A stretch of DNA of 43,877 nucleotides from Dehalococcoidia bacterium (GTDB taxonomy: Bacteria > Chloroflexota > Dehalococcoidia > Lucifugimonadales > UBA3495): assembly GCA_022451925.1 (NCBI GenBank), contig JAKUNL010000025.1, positions 1 to 43,877 on the forward strand, given 5' to 3'. How positions within the stretch are numbered: position 1 is the first letter of the stretch; every line of letters begins with the position of its first letter. The position numbers were made by a program, and so were the translations under genes. Below are positions 27,235-35,871 of the stretch, in pieces. The notes under the pieces were generated by a model that did not search any database, was not told the DNA's origin, and saw only the letters and a list, made by a program, of their open reading frames with translations.

Positions 27235-27382
27235 CTCCGTGGCTAAAAACCCGACAGGGAATGAGCTCAAGTATCCCGAACCCATATCTTCGGATTGGTA
27301 CGTGTTATCAGCAGTAAGCCCCTCTGGGTCTCACTTTAGCAATGACAGATTCCATAACTAAACAATACAGGAGGCGGCCCAA

Positions 27383-29029
27383 TTGAACACAATTGAAGCC
27401 ATCACAGAGATTTTGAAAAGGGAGGGTGTGCAATACCTCCCGTGTTTCCCCACAACCCCGGTAATTGAGGCCGCAGCCTTAGGTGGCATCCGGCCAATCA
27501 TCTGTCGACAAGAAAGGGTTGGTGTGGGAATTGCCGACGGGCTCAGTCGGGTCAGCAACGGTGACCACATGGGCGTGTTTGCAATGCAATACGGGCCCGG
27601 CGCAGAGAACGCCTATCCCGGTATCGCAACCTCCTATTCAGATTCGGTGCCAATACTGCTGCTACCCCTAGGACATCCCAGAGACAAAGCTGGTATCAAC
27701 CCCCACTACGACTCATTAAAGGGCTACGCCGATATAACCAAAGCCATCGAACAGGTGAACATGCCAGACCGCACCTCAGACATCATGCGTCGGGCGTTTG
27801 CTGGACTTCGACAGGGTCGCGGAGGCCCCATGGCAGTGGAGATTCCAGCCGACATTGCGCTGGAAGAAGTACGTGAAGAGAGTTTCTACTACGCTCCCAG
27901 CCGGCCAACCACCAGTCAGGGCAATCCCTCTGACATCGAAGCAGCTGCCAAGGCACTTTGCGCCGCACATTACCCGGTGATCATGGCTGGTCAGGGTGTT
28001 CTTTATGCCAAAGCTTCAGATGAACTACTAGAATTGGCAGAACTGCTCCAGGTGCCCGTGTGCAGTACTTTACTAGGTAAAAGTGCATTCCCAGAGGTCC
28101 ATCCATTGGCCTTGGGGAGCACAGGCCCAACCATCTCCGGCCACGCCTACCATTTCATACGCCGTTCGGACCTCATATTCGGAATCGGAACCAGCTTTAC
28201 CAAGCACGGTATGGTGATGAACATCCCTCCCGGAAAGACCCTGATGCAAGCTACCAATGACGCATCAGATATCAACAAAGATTACAACGTCGACCTACCG
28301 ATTGTCGGAGACGCCAAATTGGTCCTGCGCCAGTTGATCGACTCCTGCAAGGAGATCGTTGGTAACAGCCGGAAGGACGACCAGTCCACAGCCAAAGAAG
28401 TGCAATCCGAGCGTGAAGGCTGGCTCGCTCAATGGCGAGCAAAGCTATCAGACAGTTCAACTCCCATGACTCCCTACCGTGTCATCTGGGATTTCATGCA
28501 CACAATCCCGCCGGAAGACGCCATCGTGACCCACGACTCAGGCAGCCCGCGAGATCAGTTGACTCCATTCTATCGATCAAACGGCCCTCGCACCTACCTA
28601 GGATGGGGCAAATCCCACGGCCTAGGCACAGGTCTTGGGCTGACCATCGGAGCTAAATTAGCAGCTCCGGAAAAGGTCTGCGTCAACTTTATGGGTGATG
28701 CCGCTTTCGGTATGGTCGGATTGGACTTTGAAACGGCGGTTCGAAGCAATATCCCAATTATCACAGTAGTGCTGAACAACTCGTCCATGGCCGTTGAAAC
28801 CAAGCAGATGGCCGACTCACACAATCTCTACGGAACCCGTGACTTAGGCGGCAACTACGCAGACTTGGGCAAGGCAATGGGCGGGTACGCTGAGCGCGTC
28901 ACAGATCCCAACCAAATAAGTGCAGCCTTCACCAGGGCTCGCAAGGTCACTGAGGAAGAAGGTAAGGCGGTCCTATTGGAGTTCATCACCAACGAGGAAG
29001 TCGAGTTCTCTCACCGCCGACCTTTCTAG
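27383..29029 (+). CDS. ThDP-dependent enzyme, acetolactate synthase-like
   Basis: The 548-residue protein has the three-domain layout of the pyruvate oxidase/acetolactate synthase family. The N-terminal pyrimidine domain has Glu44 (CRQERVGVGIADG), which activates ThDP. The middle domain starts at about residue 190. The C-terminal diphosphate domain has the metal motif GDAAFGM...NN from Gly438 to Asn466. Family members decarboxylate or ligate 2-oxo acids (acetolactate synthase, benzoylformate decarboxylase, oxalyl-CoA decarboxylase, 2-hydroxyacyl-CoA lyase). I cannot assign the substrate; no small regulatory acetolactate synthase subunit is adjacent, which argues against a biosynthetic role. 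The TTG at 27383 has GGAGG eight bases upstream. Confidence 0.88.
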   Translation: MNTIEAITEILKREGVQYLPCFPTTPVIEAAALGGIRPIICRQERVGVGIADGLSRVSNGDHMGVFAMQYGPGAENAYPGIATSYSDSVPILLLPLGHPRDKAGINPHYDSLKGYADITKAIEQVNMPDRTSDIMRRAFAGLRQGRGGPMAVEIPADIALEEVREESFYYAPSRPTTSQGNPSDIEAAAKALCAAHYPVIMAGQGVLYAKASDELLELAELLQVPVCSTLLGKSAFPEVHPLALGSTGPTISGHAYHFIRRSDLIFGIGTSFTKHGMVMNIPPGKTLMQATNDASDINKDYNVDLPIVGDAKLVLRQLIDSCKEIVGNSRKDDQSTAKEVQSEREGWLAQWRAKLSDSSTPMTPYRVIWDFMHTIPPEDAIVTHDSGSPRDQLTPFYRSNGPRTYLGWGKSHGLGTGLGLTIGAKLAAPEKVCVNFMGDAAFGMVGLDFETAVRSNIPIITVVLNNSSMAVETKQMADSHNLYGTRDLGGNYADLGKAMGGYAERVTDPNQISAAFTRARKVTEEEGKAVLLEFITNEEVEFSHRRPF

Positions 29030-29060
29030 GGTCATAAATAGAAATCGCAGGAGGCTGGCC

Positions 29061-29429
29061 ATGGACTCAAAATCGAAGTATCTCTTCATCGCAAGTATGG
29101 ACGTTGAACCAGCCAAAGAGGCTTTGTTCAACGACGTATACAATTCCGAACACTGCCCTGAATTAGGCAAAATCTCCGGTGTAGGACCGATCACACGGTT
29201 CGAAGCGCAGGCATTTCAGGTGCTAATCGGAGGACAGATGCAAACTGTACAAACCGATGGCCAACCCAGGTTTCATGCGATGTATGAGCTAGAAAGCCCA
29301 GACATTCTCCGCTCACCCGAGTGGGGTGAGGCCGTTGAACTGGGCCGGTGGCCTGAACAGGTCAGACCTCATACAAGCAACCGACGCCACACACTGTTGC
29401 GTCTGACCTATCCCGAGGCTAATAACTAG
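29061..29429 (+). CDS. small dimeric alpha-beta barrel-like protein
   Basis: The 122-residue protein resembles ferredoxin-like (dimeric alpha-beta barrel) domains: a first strand YLFIASMDV (8-16), the helix KEALFNDVYNSEHCPELGKI with the EHCPEL pattern, GVGPITRFEA, a PRFHAMYELES strand, and RHTLLRLTY. I do not know a specific function; such proteins often bind or process small aromatic or acyl substrates. The ATG at 29061 with GGAGG just upstream defines the start; longer readings overlap the previous gene. It lies 31 bases after the ThDP gene and nine before the dehydrogenase gene, so it is part of the operon. Confidence 0.8.
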   Translation: MDSKSKYLFIASMDVEPAKEALFNDVYNSEHCPELGKISGVGPITRFEAQAFQVLIGGQMQTVQTDGQPRFHAMYELESPDILRSPEWGEAVELGRWPEQVRPHTSNRRHTLLRLTYPEANN

Positions 29430-29437
29430 GAGACCCT

Positions 29438-30610
29438 ATGGACCCCGGTCTTAACAAACACCAACGAGAGTTGGTAAATACAGCGGAGCGGATCGCACAC
29501 GAATGCCTAGCGCCCCGCGCTGCAGAAGTCGATGCCTCCGGAACCAATCCCCGGGAAAGCTGGCACGATGTCTGGCAGAACGGTCTTCTAACCATTGGCG
29601 TTCCCAAGAAATACGGCGGCCATGAGCTGGATATGCTCACCTACGTCATGGTGATCGAAAAGCTCGCTGCAGGCTGCACCAATACTGGAATGACAGTACA
29701 CATGCATTCCACAGTCATGCGATTCATCAGCGCCCTTGGCACAGACCAACAAAAGGCTTTGTACTACCCAGAAATCGTCGACGATGGAAAACTCTTCGGA
29801 AGCTGGGGCAGCGAACCCGAAACACGTGGTGGATCTGCATTTCGCCACACTACCATAACTCCCGACGGTGAGGGTTACGTGCTGAACGGCGTTAAACACT
29901 TCTGCACTATGGCAGGGGGCGCCCATCGATACATGATTCACTGCAACGCCCAGAACACCACCGATCCCATTGGATCTCAATTACTGGCTTTGATCCCCCA
30001 CGATGTAGCAGGCCTATCCCAATTAGACGTATGGAACACTCTAGGAATGCGGGGTACTGTTAGCCCCAGCATGAAGTTAGATAAGTGCGCTGTCACCAAA
30101 GACGGCGTACTCGGCGAACCCGGGCAGGGTTTTTACACAGGAGTTACTCAGGGGTTCAGCATCGGTTTCGCCGCAGCTTACATTGGCGCGGCCCAAGCCG
30201 CCTTGGACTTCACGAGAGAGTTCTGTCTTAATCAATCGTTTGCCCCCGATCCTGGCATGGTAGCCGACGGCCTTGTTGCCCAACGTACCATCGCCGAGAT
30301 GACAATGGCGCTCAGTAGCGCACGAATGTCTCTTTACGATGCTGCCAGTCGATGGGAGGGAGCATCCGCGAACGAAAAGACAGCCATCGCGGCCAGGCCC
30401 AAATATATGGCGACGGTTGCAGCATTAGAAGTAACGGCCAAGGCAATCCAGATCACCGGAGGCCGAAGCGTCCATAAGAGTTGGCCTCTAGAACGCATAT
30501 ACCGTGACATCCGAACTTCAACCCTGATGCCGCCGACCCTTGACCGGTGCCTAGAATTAATTGGCCGAGCTGAATTCAACCTGGACACACCGTTAAATCG
30601 GGACGCTTAG
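29438..30610 (+). CDS. acyl-CoA dehydrogenase family flavoprotein without canonical Glu base
   Basis: The 390-residue protein has the acyl-CoA dehydrogenase fold: helical N-domain, GVPKKYGGHELDML, SWGSEPETRGGSA in place of the usual A-x-TEP-x-AGSD, LNGVKHFCTMAGGA, and a C-terminal helical bundle with QITGGRSVHKSWPLERIYRDIR. In typical dehydrogenases the base Glu lies in a YEGT-type sequence after the RDIR-type motif; here the region reads STLMPPTLDRCLELI, so no glutamate is present at the expected place. It might use another base, or act as a flavin monooxygenase of the DszC/nitroalkane-oxidase kind. The ATG at 29438 follows AGGAG. Confidence 0.88.
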   Translation: MDPGLNKHQRELVNTAERIAHECLAPRAAEVDASGTNPRESWHDVWQNGLLTIGVPKKYGGHELDMLTYVMVIEKLAAGCTNTGMTVHMHSTVMRFISALGTDQQKALYYPEIVDDGKLFGSWGSEPETRGGSAFRHTTITPDGEGYVLNGVKHFCTMAGGAHRYMIHCNAQNTTDPIGSQLLALIPHDVAGLSQLDVWNTLGMRGTVSPSMKLDKCAVTKDGVLGEPGQGFYTGVTQGFSIGFAAAYIGAAQAALDFTREFCLNQSFAPDPGMVADGLVAQRTIAEMTMALSSARMSLYDAASRWEGASANEKTAIAARPKYMATVAALEVTAKAIQITGGRSVHKSWPLERIYRDIRTSTLMPPTLDRCLELIGRAEFNLDTPLNRDA

Positions 30611-30634
30611 CCCCCAATCTTTAGGAGCATCTCC

Positions 30635-31834
30635 TTGACTGATCGTGCGCTAGAAGGGATGAAAGTCTTAGACCTCACCCACCACCTTTCCGGACCATAC
30701 TGCACCAAGTTGTTGGCCGACTTCGGGGCCGACGTGCTCAAGGTAGAGAAACCCGCCGGTGACCACACCAGGCGAGCCGGGCCGTTTCTGGAAGATGATA
30801 TCGACCCTGAGAAAAGTCTGGTCTTCGCATATCTAAACACCAACAAACAGAGCATCACCCTGAACCTCAAGTCCGATAAGGGCATCAGTATGTTGACGTC
30901 GCTCATTGAAGAATCAGACGTACTGGTGGAAAATTTCGCACCCAGGGTCATGCCGTCTCTGGGCCTAGATTTCGAAACTCTTCAACAGATAAACCCACGT
31001 CTTATTCTTACTTCCATATCTAACTTTGGGCAGACCGGCCCTTACCGCGACTACAAGGCTGCAGACATCATCGAATATGCCATGGGTGGTTTAATGTACA
31101 TCTCAGGTGCTTATGACAGAGAGCCTCTAAAACACGCTTTCAACCAAGCACAGTTCAAAGCTGGCACGGACGGTGCCTCCGCAACTTTGATGGCTATGTA
31201 CCACCAACGGCTGACCGGCGAAGGCCAGCACGTTGATGTATCAATCCAGGAAGCGGTCGCTACCGGACTGAGAGACGTGGTCAATAACTTCACCTACACC
31301 GGCGCGGTCCGGCGGCGGCAGCCGAATCACAGCGGGGATTTAAGCAGGCTTCGAGCCAGCTCTGACGGCCACCTAATCCCTAACCCTGGCATCGGCGCTG
31401 GATTGAATTGGGATGTCATGGTCGATTTCATGGGCATTCCGGAACTAGGCGGCGACAAATTCAACACACCGTCAGCCAGACTGGTCAACGCCGAAGAACT
31501 GGGCCAGATACTAGACAACTACTTCATCAAACAGAATAAGTACGAGCGGTTCTACGCCGCCCACGAAAAGCGATTCATCTTCGGTGTAGTCCAATCTCCC
31601 AGTGAAGTCATGGCGGACCCACAGTTTGAAGCTCGGAACTTCTTCGTAGATATCGCGCATCCATCACTGGGAACGCTCAAGTACCCGGGCGCGCCGTTCG
31701 AAATGAGCAAAACACCATGGGCGGCACGAAGTCCAGCTCCAACGCTGGGTCAGCACAACCAAGAAATCATCGGCAAAAAGTTGGGGCACACCCGCGAAGA
31801 ACTGGCCCAAATGCGAGCAGACTCAATCATATAA
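30635..31834 (+). CDS. class III CoA-transferase (CaiB/BaiF/Frc family), copy 1
   Basis: The 399-residue protein has the family hallmarks: an N-terminal MKVLDLTHHLSGPYCTKLLADFGADVLKVEKP pattern (split by family as 9-27 and 28-40), TLNLKSDKG, ENFAPRVM, and Asp179 in KAGTDGASATL, in the place of the catalytic aspartate. GEGQHVDVS follows. Such enzymes move CoA between acids through an aspartyl-CoA intermediate. The TTG at 30635 has AGGAG nine bases upstream. It follows the dehydrogenase by 24 bases. With a ThDP enzyme in the same cluster the group recalls frc-oxc, but this ThDP enzyme is not a clear oxalyl-CoA decarboxylase. Confidence 0.93.
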   Translation: MTDRALEGMKVLDLTHHLSGPYCTKLLADFGADVLKVEKPAGDHTRRAGPFLEDDIDPEKSLVFAYLNTNKQSITLNLKSDKGISMLTSLIEESDVLVENFAPRVMPSLGLDFETLQQINPRLILTSISNFGQTGPYRDYKAADIIEYAMGGLMYISGAYDREPLKHAFNQAQFKAGTDGASATLMAMYHQRLTGEGQHVDVSIQEAVATGLRDVVNNFTYTGAVRRRQPNHSGDLSRLRASSDGHLIPNPGIGAGLNWDVMVDFMGIPELGGDKFNTPSARLVNAEELGQILDNYFIKQNKYERFYAAHEKRFIFGVVQSPSEVMADPQFEARNFFVDIAHPSLGTLKYPGAPFEMSKTPWAARSPAPTLGQHNQEIIGKKLGHTREELAQMRADSII

Positions 31835-31892
31835 CTGGGTTCGACCTTCAAACCCAGATCAACCAAACCTACCATTGGAGAACCTCTGAGAC

Positions 31893-33242
31893 ATGCAAGG
31901 TCCTTTAGCAGGCGTCCGAATAATCGAGATGGGTCAGCTTATCGCCATTCCGTTTTCCATGAAGATGCTGGCGGATATGGGAGCACAAGTGATCCGACTA
32001 GAATCCACTGGGCGCTTGGAGAGCTACCGCAGCGACTCTGTCTACAAGAACGACATATCCGGCGAGTTTTGGAACAAAGGCGCTAATTTCTACGAACAGA
32101 ACCGAAACAAGCTGGGCGTCACCTTAGATCTAAGCAGGCCGGAAGGATTGGGAATCCTCAAAGAATTAATTCGGGTTTCGGATGTTTTCTCAGAGAATTT
32201 CACACCCCGTGTGATCAAGAACTTTGGACTCGAATACGAAGACATTAGAAAAATAAAACCCGACATTATAATGGTATCTTCCACCGGCTACGGGTTCTAT
32301 GGACCTTGGGCCAACTACGGAGCCACTGGACCAGCCACTGAAGGTGCGGCTGGGCTTGCCTATCAGACAGGTTACACCGATAGAGACGCTCCAGTCATGT
32401 CCGAGATTCCCTACACCGACTACACTTCAGGTGAACACACTGTCTTTGCCGTGATGGCAGCCTTAATGCACAGACTGAGTACTGGGCAAGGGCAATTCGT
32501 AGACATATCCCAAACACAGGCCACCAGCGCCACAATACCCGAGATTCTGATGGACTATTCCGCCAACGGACGCACAGGTAATCGTATGGGGAATCAAGAC
32601 ACCGTAATGTCCCCTCACGGATGCTACCCGTGCCAGGGTGATGACCGTTGGATCACTATAGCCGTCTCCAATAACCAAGAATGGCAGACCCTCTGCAATG
32701 TTTTGAGACAAGGCGATTGGGCATCGAATTCCAGGTTCGAGGACGACCTCAGCCGTTGGCAAAACCGCGACGAATTGGATGGGCTAATAGGAACGGTCAC
32801 TCACTCTTGGGATGCCCATGAGTTGATGACTGCCTTACAAAGCGCAGGTGTAGCAGCAGGTGTGGTCATGGACAGTCAAGACTTGCTTTTTGACCCGCAC
32901 TTGGTAGAAAGAAACTTTTACGAAGTAGTCTCACACCATGACAGCACCGGCATCCCACCACTGCCCTACGCCGGCCGGCCTTGGAAACTTTCAAGAACAC
33001 CGGCTGTTAAGGGCATGCCGGCCCCATTAATGGGTCAGCACAATTCTCTAATTCTAGAAAACATGCTAGGAAAGACTTCCGAAGAGGTTAAAGCGTTGGA
33101 GGAGTCTGGAATCATCGGTTATGGCCCCACGACGCCTCGCCCAGTTCAGCGCCCACCCATGGACGAACAGATTCGCCAAGGACGGATGCAGCGCTTCGAA
33201 AGCGACTTTGAAGAGCAAGTCAAACGGACGTTTCCAGCGTAG
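31893..33242 (+). CDS. class III CoA-transferase (CaiB/BaiF/Frc family), copy 2
   Basis: The 449-residue protein shares the family pattern: GVRIIEMGQ, ADMGAQVIRLES, TLDLSRPEGL, ENFTPRVIKNFGL, Asp176 in YTDYTSGEHTVF as the catalytic aspartate, and GQGQFVDIS. It is about 50 residues longer than copy 1, partly from a C-terminal segment rich in Pro, Arg and Gln, and differs widely from it in sequence. The ATG at 31893 has GGAG about 13 bases upstream. Its 58-base gap to copy 1 and direct succession suggest two different substrates rather than a recent duplication. Confidence 0.92.
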   Translation: MQGPLAGVRIIEMGQLIAIPFSMKMLADMGAQVIRLESTGRLESYRSDSVYKNDISGEFWNKGANFYEQNRNKLGVTLDLSRPEGLGILKELIRVSDVFSENFTPRVIKNFGLEYEDIRKIKPDIIMVSSTGYGFYGPWANYGATGPATEGAAGLAYQTGYTDRDAPVMSEIPYTDYTSGEHTVFAVMAALMHRLSTGQGQFVDISQTQATSATIPEILMDYSANGRTGNRMGNQDTVMSPHGCYPCQGDDRWITIAVSNNQEWQTLCNVLRQGDWASNSRFEDDLSRWQNRDELDGLIGTVTHSWDAHELMTALQSAGVAAGVVMDSQDLLFDPHLVERNFYEVVSHHDSTGIPPLPYAGRPWKLSRTPAVKGMPAPLMGQHNSLILENMLGKTSEEVKALEESGIIGYGPTTPRPVQRPPMDEQIRQGRMQRFESDFEEQVKRTFPA

Positions 33243-33485
33243 GCTGATATCAGTCAAGTTTGTAAAAATAAAACCTAGAATGAACTTCCGCCAACCTCAG
33301 CTGTTATAGGAATTTCCTTTTAACTCCTGAATGCTCTAACCAGCAGAGGTCTCCCTCAGTGGAGCAGACGGGTCACGATTAACTAGTTTGCCCCAGCTAA
33401 AATAAGATTATTTGACTCATACCTCAGAACGACACCGAATGACGGTTAATACATACTGGCGTCCATTGAGTTTAAGAGCCTGTAA

Positions 33486-34079
33486 CTACAACCCGTGTTT
33501 GCTTTCGTAGTCTTCTATGTCGGTAGACATGCGTAGGGTCAATCCGATGTCATCCAGACCGTTTACCAGGGCATCTTTACGAGCAGCATCAATCTCAAAC
33601 GAGATGGAAATTGCCTCGCTTTCGTCCCAGACCCGCTGACCAACTAGGTCCACGGTCAGCTCGATCCCTGGATCGCTTTCGGCCTTGTCCATGATCTCCC
33701 TAACCTGCTCCTCGGGGAGCACCAACGGTAACACGCCATTCTTGAAGCAGTTGTTATAGAAAATGTCAGCGAAGCTGGTAGAGATAATGCACTTTATACC
33801 GTAATCTCGGAGAGCCCACGGGGCATGCTCTCGCGAAGACCCGCAGCCAAAATTGGGACCAGCTACCAGAACGTTTGCGTTCCGGTAGCCTTCTTTATTG
33901 AGAACGAAATCTGGGTTATCCGTGCCGTCGGCATTGTAGCGCCACGACGAGAACAGCGCGTCCTGAAACCCGCTACGCTCGATACTTTTGAGGTATACCG
34001 CCGGAATGATCTGGTCAGTATCTATGTTAACGCGGTCGATGGGTGCGACCACGCCAGTTAATTTCGTAAATGCATCCAT
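33486..34079 (-). CDS. leuD: 3-isopropylmalate dehydratase small subunit LeuD
   Basis: The 197-residue protein has the LeuD signatures: VAPIDRVNIDTDQIIPAVYLK at the start (family pattern; residues 10-19 and 20-30), GPNFGCGSSREHAPWAL and FADIFYNNCFKNGVLP. With LeuC it isomerises 2- to 3-isopropylmalate in leucine synthesis. Length is close to E. coli LeuD (201). The ATG at 34079 is preceded by AGGGGGT. It sits 39 bases after leuC. leuA and leuB are not in the window. Confidence 0.96.
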   Translation of the reverse strand: MDAFTKLTGVVAPIDRVNIDTDQIIPAVYLKSIERSGFQDALFSSWRYNADGTDNPDFVLNKEGYRNANVLVAGPNFGCGSSREHAPWALRDYGIKCIISTSFADIFYNNCFKNGVLPLVLPEEQVREIMDKAESDPGIELTVDLVGQRVWDESEAISISFEIDAARKDALVNGLDDIGLTLRMSTDIEDYESKHGL

Positions 34080-34118
34080 AGTTTACCCCCTGGAATTATG
34101 AGCGGAAAATCTATTGGC

Positions 34119-35519
34119 CTAAAGGTCTCTTACGTCGACGAAGTGTCCTGCGACGGCGGCGGCGGCGGCCATTGCAGGACTGACCAGATGAGTGCGGCCA
34201 CCCTTGCCCTGGCGGCCCTCAAAGTTACGGTTGGATGTCGAGGCGCATCGCTCACCCGGCTTCAGTATGTCAGGGTTCATACCCAAACACATGGAACAGC
34301 CAGCTACTCGCCAATCAACCCCTGCTTCGATTAAGATCTTATCCAAGCCCTCATCCTCGGCCTCTTTCTTGATTTTAGCTGACCCGGGGACCATCATCGC
34401 ATAAACGTCATCATGAACCTTCTTGCCCTTGACGACCTCAGCGGCAGCGCGGATATCGTCCAAACGTGAGTTAGTACAAGCGCCGATAAAGACTCGATCG
34501 AGCTTTATGTCCTGAATGGCCATACCAGGTTTGAGGTCCATATATTCTAGTGCTCGGGTGATAGCATCCTTGGCATTCTCATCTTCGGAGTCCGCTGGGT
34601 CGGGGATCTTCCCTGAGATCGGTGCCACCATTCCGGGGGTGGTTCCCCAAGTCACATGAGGTTCTATGTCAGCCGCGTTAAGTTCCACCACCTTGTCATA
34701 CTTGGCTCCAGAATCAGTGGCCAAGGCCTTCCAACGTTCTACAGCGGCGTCAAAGTCGGCTCCTTGAGGAGCGAACTGGCGTCCCTTCAGATAGTCGAAA
34801 GTTGTCTGATCAGGGGCAATCATACCCGCCCTTGCACCAGCCTCTATGCTCATGTTACAGACAGTCATGCGGCCGTCCATGGACAAGTTCCTAATCGCTT
34901 CGCCTGTGTATTCAATTACGTGTCCGACGCCGCCGTAAACCCCAATCTTGCCGATAATGGCAAGAATGATATCTTTTGCGGTGACACCTGTAGGTAATTG
35001 CCCATTGACTCTTATTTCCATTGTGTCGGGTTTAAAAGAACGCAGAGTCTGGGTGGCCAACACGTGCTCAACCTCTGAAGTACCGATACCGATGGCAAAG
35101 GCGCCGAGGGCACCGTGAGTAGAGGTATGGCTATCGCCGCATACGACAGTCTTTCCAGGCTGGGTGTAACCAAGGTCTGGACCAATAACATGGACGATAC
35201 CCTGTAACGGACTGAACCGATCGTACAATGTGACCCCGAACTCAGCGCAGTTCCGATCAAGGGCGTCCAACTGCTTCTTGGAAATCTCATCGGTTACCGG
35301 GAGTGATAGGTCCCATGTTGGAGTATTGTGATCAGCGGTGGCGATGGTAAGGTCCAATCGCCTAACCTTTCGACCTGCATCCCTAAGGCCGTCGAAGGCC
35401 TGAGGGGAAGTGACTTCGTGGACTAAGTGGAGGTCGATGTAGATAATCGGCGGCTCTCCTGGTTCTTCGGCGACCACATGGTCGTCCCAGATTTTCTCGA
35501 ACATAGTCTTGGGAGGCAT
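34119..35519 (-). CDS. leuC: 3-isopropylmalate dehydratase large subunit LeuC
   Basis: The 466-residue aconitase-type subunit matches bacterial LeuC in length and motifs: [41 protein letters not shown] with Cys348, and [11 protein letters not shown] with Cys408 and Cys411, the three ligands of the 4Fe-4S cluster. The ATG at 35519 has AAGGAAG upstream. Type (466 residues, TQTL) favours true isopropylmalate isomerase over dimethylmaleate hydratase or homoaconitase. Confidence 0.97.
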   Translation of the reverse strand: MPPKTMFEKIWDDHVVAEEPGEPPIIYIDLHLVHEVTSPQAFDGLRDAGRKVRRLDLTIATADHNTPTWDLSLPVTDEISKKQLDALDRNCAEFGVTLYDRFSPLQGIVHVIGPDLGYTQPGKTVVCGDSHTSTHGALGAFAIGIGTSEVEHVLATQTLRSFKPDTMEIRVNGQLPTGVTAKDIILAIIGKIGVYGGVGHVIEYTGEAIRNLSMDGRMTVCNMSIEAGARAGMIAPDQTTFDYLKGRQFAPQGADFDAAVERWKALATDSGAKYDKVVELNAADIEPHVTWGTTPGMVAPISGKIPDPADSEDENAKDAITRALEYMDLKPGMAIQDIKLDRVFIGACTNSRLDDIRAAAEVVKGKKVHDDVYAMMVPGSAKIKKEAEDEGLDKILIEAGVDWRVAGCSMCLGMNPDILKPGERCASTSNRNFEGRQGKGGRTHLVSPAMAAAAAVAGHFVDVRDL

Positions 35520-35871
35520 TTAGGTCTTCCTTATAAATAATTAATTGAATTACAACTACCGGTTATCACCGATAATTGCCTGTTCCACGCCTAAACAGGA
35601 TGAAGAAAGTCGAAGCACATTATAGCACCAAGTGATCAGGTAGCCATGCTTATATTTTCAAAGGCAACCACTTAATCGGCGGGTAGAGCCTTCAGTGGGT
35701 TAATGGTACACTGGCGCTACGCCTAGACATCGGTGCCAAGTAGGACAATAAACTAGTCGGATCAATCAGCAATTCGACCGTTTAGCTTTTGATTTACTTC
35801 TATTTCGGTACTACTCCGCCGGAATTTAGCCTCAACATTATCCAGCATAAAACCCAGGGAGGAAGATAGCC
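35520..35871. other. 352-base divergent region between leuC and the aminopeptidase
   Basis: No gene was found. It holds an extended -10 promoter for leuC (35619-35627). On the plus strand TG-G-TACACT at 35704-35712 is a weak extended -10 candidate for the aminopeptidase. No leader peptide rich in leucine codons or T-box signature was seen. Confidence 0.5.
35619..35627 (-). promoter_or_regulatory. extended -10 promoter of leuCD
   Basis: On the minus strand TG-C-TATAAT is a perfect extended -10, about 100 bases upstream of the leuC start. The -35 region is weak, as is common with TG-extended promoters. Confidence 0.6.

Larger units (their letters stand above)
26891..27382. other. 492-base intergenic region inside the cluster
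   Basis: No credible coding sequence was found on either strand. The left third can form alternative hairpins (see repeat entry). The right part holds an extended -10 promoter at 27226-27234, giving a leader of about 140 bases that includes a small UUCG-capped hairpin near 27285-27297. No terminator, tRNA or known riboswitch signature was recognised. Confidence 0.5.

Noticed and set aside
28920-29060. Upstream extension of the small barrel-like protein
   Set aside because: It overlaps the ThDP gene in another frame and has an unnatural composition; ATG 29061 has GGAGG.
27383-31834. Oxalate module (oxalyl-CoA decarboxylase with formyl-CoA transferase)
   Set aside because: The ThDP enzyme lacks the features I expect for oxalyl-CoA decarboxylase and two genes separate it from the CoA-transferases.
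33244-33253. CTGATATCAG palindrome after the second class III CoA-transferase
   Set aside because: Ten bases without a T run; not a terminator and likely chance.
33486-35519. LeuCD as dimethylmaleate hydratase working with the lyase at 1-621
   Set aside because: LeuC has the length and motifs of true isopropylmalate isomerase, and the lyase is 33 kb away, so no link can be supported.
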